A stretch of 8,340 nucleotides of DNA, taken from Frankiaceae bacterium. GTDB lineage: Bacteria > Actinomycetota > Actinomycetes > Mycobacteriales > SCTD01. How positions within the stretch are numbered: position 1 is the first letter of the stretch; each line of letters opens with the position of its first letter. The notes under the pieces are model-generated. The model was not told where the DNA came from. It ran no database searches and saw nothing but the letters and a program-made list of their open reading frames with translations. This document shows positions 5,959-8,340 of this stretch, piece by piece. Position numbers and translations under genes: made by a program. The stretch is from positions 1-8,340 of the forward strand of contig JAJAYV010000267.1 in NCBI GenBank assembly GCA_026786045.1, given 5' to 3'.

Positions 5959-7026
5959 TCACCCTAGGGGCAGGCCGGTGCCCGTGGCGGCAGCCAGCCC
6001 GAGCCCCAGGACGAGCAGCCCGCCGGCCCGGCGGACGTGCACGAAGCAGATCGCGGCGAACCACAGCGGCCAGACGGGGAAGCCCGGCGGCGGCTCCGCG
6101 GGCGCCGGCTCCCGCAGCGCCCCGGCCGCCTTGCGCAGCGTAGGCAGGGCGAGCGCGACGAGCAGCACCGGCCAGGGCAGCGCGCCGAGCCCGACCGCGA
6201 GCCCGGTCGTGGCGTAGAAGGCGACCAGGATCCCGATCGTCGTGCCGCGCGCTGCGACCTCGCCGAGCACGACCGGCAGCGTCCGCGTCGCAGACGCGGC
6301 GTCGTATGGCAGCTTGTCGATGTGCTTGCCCATCAGCACGCTGGTGCAGAGCAGGCCGTAGGGCACGCTCGCCAGCCAGACCTGCCAGGGCAGCTCGCCG
6401 ACGGCGGAGAAGTAGGTGCCCGCGACCATCAGCGGGCCCCAGGTGAGCAGCACGTCGAGCTCGCCCAGCCCGCGCGCCTTGAGGCGGAGCGGCGGCGAGG
6501 TGTAGGCGATCGAGAGCACCAGCCCGGTCAGGGCGAAGGCCACCACCGGCCAGCCGCGCTGCAGCGCGAGGACCACCATGACGACCAGGTCGAAGGCCAT
6601 CAGCCCGAGGACGGCCAGGCCCATCTGCCGTCGGCGGACCATCCCCGACAGGATCGGGTGCGGGGCGTAGAGGGCGCGCGGGTAGGCACTGGTGTCGAGG
6701 CCGACGTCGGTGTCGGACAGGTCGTTGAGGATGTTGTTGCAGGCGTGCGCGGCGAGGATGCCGAGCAGCGCGAGCAGCCAGAGCGGCCAGGAGAAGCCGT
6801 CGGCGCGCACCGCCAGCAGCCCGGCGACGAGCCCGGCGAGCAGCGTCATCGGCAGCACGGCGGCGCGCGTGACGACCAGCCACTTCGTCACCGGGTCGAG
6901 GGTGCGCGGGTCCCGGCCGGGCGGCGGGTTGGTGGTGCGCAGCGCATAGGACCACGCGCCGAGCCGACCGGGTCGCGGCGGGGCCAGGAGCCGGCGCTCG
7001 CGGCTGGAGGGGGCCGGGCGAGTCAT
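5959..7026 (-). CDS. UbiA-family prenyltransferase
   Basis: The 355-residue integral membrane protein has about eight or nine hydrophobic helices. UbiA enzymes transfer a polyprenyl group from its diphosphate to an acceptor, such as the quinone head group in menaquinone synthesis. The first Asp-rich motif is NDLSDTDVGLD (101-111), which lines up with NDYxDxxxGxD of MenA-like enzymes. The second region is GKHIDKLPYD (233-242), followed by TLPVVLGE (249-256). GLGELDVLLTWG (186-197) resembles the loop before helix six. The second motif lacks the NNIRD form of MenA, so I do not assign menA; a related acceptor is possible. The roughly 45-residue N-terminus is Arg/Pro-rich and probably cytoplasmic. 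The ATG at 7026 has no clear Shine-Dalgarno; a GTG codon at residue 46 is an alternative but would leave little before the first helix. It lies 24 bp after the response regulator gene and 4 bp before the small membrane protein gene. Confidence 0.88.
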   Translation of the reverse strand: MTRPAPSSRERRLLAPPRPGRLGAWSYALRTTNPPPGRDPRTLDPVTKWLVVTRAAVLPMTLLAGLVAGLLAVRADGFSWPLWLLALLGILAAHACNNILNDLSDTDVGLDTSAYPRALYAPHPILSGMVRRRQMGLAVLGLMAFDLVVMVVLALQRGWPVVAFALTGLVLSIAYTSPPLRLKARGLGELDVLLTWGPLMVAGTYFSAVGELPWQVWLASVPYGLLCTSVLMGKHIDKLPYDAASATRTLPVVLGEVAARGTTIGILVAFYATTGLAVGLGALPWPVLLVALALPTLRKAAGALREPAPAEPPPGFPVWPLWFAAICFVHVRRAGGLLVLGLGLAAATGTGLPLG

Positions 7027-7050
7027 GCGACGACGGTACTTGTCGGACCG

Positions 7051-7707
7051 TCAGACCAGGCGCCGGTCGGCGGCCCACCGGGACAGCTCGCGGCGGTTCG
7101 AGAGCTGCAGCTTGCGGAGCACCGACGACACGTGGGTCTCGACGGTCTTGCCCGAGATGAACAGCTCGGCCGCCACCTCCTTGTAGGTGTAGCCGCGGGC
7201 GATCAGGCGCAGCACGTCGCGCTCGCGGGCGGTCAGCCGGTCGAGGTCGTCGTCGTGGACGGGCGCGTCCGTGGGCGCGGGCGGCGTGCCGGAGAAGGCG
7301 TCGAGCACGAAACCGGCCAGCCGCGGCGAGAAGACGGCGTCGCCGCCGGCCACCCGTCGCACCGCGTCGGCGAGCTCCTCGGTCGAGATGCTCTTGGTTA
7401 CGTAACCCCTTGCCCCGCCGCGGATCACGCCGATCACGTCCTCGGCCGCGTCGGACACCGACAGGGCGAGGAAGCGGGTGTCCGGCGCCGACGTGCCGAC
7501 GCCGGCCAGCACCGCGCGACCACCGCCGTCGGGCATGTGCACGTCGAGCAGGACCACGTCGGGCTGCGTCGCGACGACGACGGCGACGGCCTCGGCCACG
7601 GTGCCGGCCTCGCCGACGACCTCGACGTCGGCCCCCAGCTCGCTGCGGACGCCGGCCCGGAACAGCCGATGGTCGTCGACAAGCACGACGCGCAGGGGGC
7701 CGCTCAT
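7051..7707 (-). CDS. LuxR/NarL-type response regulator
   Basis: The 218-residue protein is a DNA-binding response regulator. The receiver domain (about 5-122) has the acidic pair Asp11-Asp12, the phosphorylation site Asp55 within LLDVHMPD, Ser83 at the conserved hydroxyl position and Lys105, so phosphorylation chemistry looks intact. A Pro/Asp-rich linker (about 138-155) joins it to a LuxR-type helix-turn-helix (about 156-213) with LTARERDVLRLIARG and the recognition-helix segment ISGKTVETHVSSVLRKL. The ATG at 7707 overlaps the kinase stop as ATGA and has GGAGGGA 5 nt upstream. It is the partner of the adjacent kinase and probably shares a transcript with the downstream prenyltransferase gene. 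The target genes are unknown. The codons for RGYVT (about 7395-7409) include AGG, GGT and GTA, unusual for this gene, and contain a 12-bp palindrome. Confidence 0.95.
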   Translation of the reverse strand: MSGPLRVVLVDDHRLFRAGVRSELGADVEVVGEAGTVAEAVAVVVATQPDVVLLDVHMPDGGGRAVLAGVGTSAPDTRFLALSVSDAAEDVIGVIRGGARGYVTKSISTEELADAVRRVAGGDAVFSPRLAGFVLDAFSGTPPAPTDAPVHDDDLDRLTARERDVLRLIARGYTYKEVAAELFISGKTVETHVSSVLRKLQLSNRRELSRWAADRRLV

Positions 7708-8339
7708 CGCCGTCCCTCCAGCCGGACCTCGGTGCCGCTGCCCGGGGTGCTGCAGACGACCGCGCGACCGCCGTGCCGCTCCATCCGGCCGACGACCGAC
7801 TGGGCCAGCCCGTACCGGTCCGGCGGGACGGTCGACGGGTCGAAGCCCTTGCCGCGGTCACGCACGAAGACCTCCACCCGGTCCTCGAGCACCTCGGCGT
7901 AGACCTGCACGACGTCGACCCCCGAGTGCTTGGCAGCGTTTGTGAGCGCCTCGCGGGCGGCGGCCACGAGCGCCAGCACCGCCGGCGAGGTCGGGCAGTC
8001 CCCGACGACGACGACCTCGACGGTGATGGCGTGGGCCTCCTCCACCTCGGCCGCGGCCGCCTCCAGCGCGCCGCTGAGGGTCAGCTCGGGGGCCGGCCGG
8101 TCGTACAGCCAGGTGCGCAGCTCGCGCTCCTGGGTGCGCGCCAGCCGGCTCACCTCGCGCGGGTCGTCGGCGGCCCTGCGGATCATGGCCAGGGTCTGCA
8201 GCACCGAGTCGTGGGCGTGGGCGGCGCCCACGGCGCGCGCCAGCGCGCGGCTACCCCCGCGCCGCGCCGCCCCCCCCGCCCGCGCCCGCCCCCCCCCCCC
8301 CCGGGGCGGCCGCCCCGCCCCGCCCCCCCCCCCCCCCCC
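7704..8339 (-). CDS. Sensor histidine kinase, HisKA_3 type (partial)
   Basis: This is the C-terminal part of a two-component kinase; the start lies beyond the right edge. Recognisable sequence begins near 8250 with RALARAVGAAHAHDSVLQT, where the His codon at 8211-8213 (HD..LQT) is the expected phosphorylation site of a HisKA_3 domain. The ATPase domain follows, with N-box EALTNAAKHSG, G1 box DRGKGFD and the YGLAQSVVGRM and GSGTEV segments. The kinase autophosphorylates and passes phosphate to the regulator encoded next. A GTG at 8231 can be read as a start but would remove the first half of the dimerisation helix, so the gene must continue upstream. Codons beyond about 8253 are GC-only and give Gly/Arg/Ala low-complexity residues that are probably not real. 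Similar kinases in actinobacteria carry an N-terminal PspC-type membrane sensor, but that region is not in the window. The stop overlaps the regulator start (ATGA). Confidence 0.88.
   Translation of the reverse strand, partial: GGGGGGGAGRPPRGGGGRARAGGAARRGGSRALARAVGAAHAHDSVLQTLAMIRRAADDPREVSRLARTQERELRTWLYDRPAPELTLSGALEAAAAEVEEAHAITVEVVVVGDCPTSPAVLALVAAAREALTNAAKHSGVDVVQVYAEVLEDRVEVFVRDRGKGFDPSTVPPDRYGLAQSVVGRMERHGGRAVVCSTPGSGTEVRLEGRR
7713..7719 (-). promoter_or_regulatory. Ribosome binding site of the response regulator gene
   Basis: GGAGGGA lies inside the last codons of the kinase gene, 5 nt before the ATG at 7707. Together with the ATGA stop-start overlap it supports coupled translation of kinase and regulator. 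Confidence 0.8.
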
Positions 8340-8340
8340 C
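8254..8340. repeat. GC-only low-complexity tail, probable sequence artefact
   Basis: The last 87 bases contain no A or T. They include C runs of 14 (8289-8302) and 18 (8323-8340) and a 16-bp perfect palindrome at 8302-8317 (CGGGGCGGCCGCCCCG). The kinase frame stays open only because GC-only sequence cannot encode a stop. Recognisable kinase protein stops at about 8250. This looks like a low-quality contig end rather than a biological repeat. Confidence 0.75.

Noticed and set aside
5879..7861. 660-residue - strand open frame in another phase
   Set aside because: It is an Arg/Ala-rich shadow of the UbiA-family and regulator genes and spans several real gene boundaries.
6037..7902. 621-residue + strand open frame opposite the prenyltransferase, regulator and kinase genes
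   Set aside because: It crosses several real genes on the other strand, its composition is Arg/Gly/Gln/His-rich, and it has no domain signature.
8302..8317. 16-bp perfect palindrome as an operator or end repeat
   Set aside because: It is embedded in the GC-only tail that is probably a sequence artefact.
1..8340. CRISPR array, tRNA, rRNA, insertion sequence, phage or toxin-antitoxin genes
   Set aside because: None seen: no regularly spaced repeats, no transposase or integrase motifs, and every stretch longer than about 140 bp is accounted for by a protein-coding gene.

Overview
The window comes from a very GC-rich genome. Codons end almost always in G or C, GTG starts are common, and long antisense shadow ORFs occur opposite real genes. 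Protein content points to an actinobacterium: an actinobacterial-type UvrD/PcrA helicase with a C-terminal Tudor-like tail, a LuxR-type two-component pair, a PIG-L deacetylase and a DICT-GGDEF protein. I cannot name the genus. No tRNA, rRNA, CRISPR, insertion sequence or phage gene is visible.

Layout from left to right. (1) The last 49 residues of an M23 peptidase end at 152 on the + strand. (2) On the - strand, pcrA (219-2570) lies 10 bp downstream of a diguanylate cyclase gene with an N-terminal DICT domain (2581-3720). (3) A 138-bp divergent promoter region (3721-3858) holds an exact 16-bp palindrome followed by a second dyad. (4) On the + strand come a PIG-L family deacetylase (3859-4584) and, 71 bp later, a glycerophosphodiester phosphodiesterase (4656-5618). 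(5) A - strand operon, read right to left, holds a sensor kinase (partial, from the window edge to 7704), a LuxR-type response regulator (7051-7707, ATGA overlap), a UbiA-family prenyltransferase (5959-7026) and a small three-helix membrane protein (5628-5954). This operon meets the phosphodiesterase tail to tail with only 9 bp between stop codons. (6) The last ~87 bases (8254-8340) contain no A or T and look like damaged sequence at a contig end.

How the genes may work together is inference. The two-component pair probably shares a transcript with the prenyltransferase and the membrane protein, so membrane isoprenoid chemistry may be under its control or simply co-transcribed with it. The c-di-GMP synthase gene leads into an essential-type DNA repair helicase and shares a control region with the PIG-L gene. 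From memory, M23/pcrA and a similar kinase-regulator pair lie in one conserved actinobacterial neighbourhood, which would make the DICT-GGDEF, PIG-L, phosphodiesterase and prenyltransferase genes between them the variable part. I see no clearly new defence or mobile system. The best leads are the divergent dyad cluster, the DICT-GGDEF/pcrA pairing and the uncharacterised membrane protein.

For several genes the longest open frame starts far too early. Proposed starts rest on ribosome binding sites, on where recognisable protein begins, and on avoiding overlap with opposing genes.
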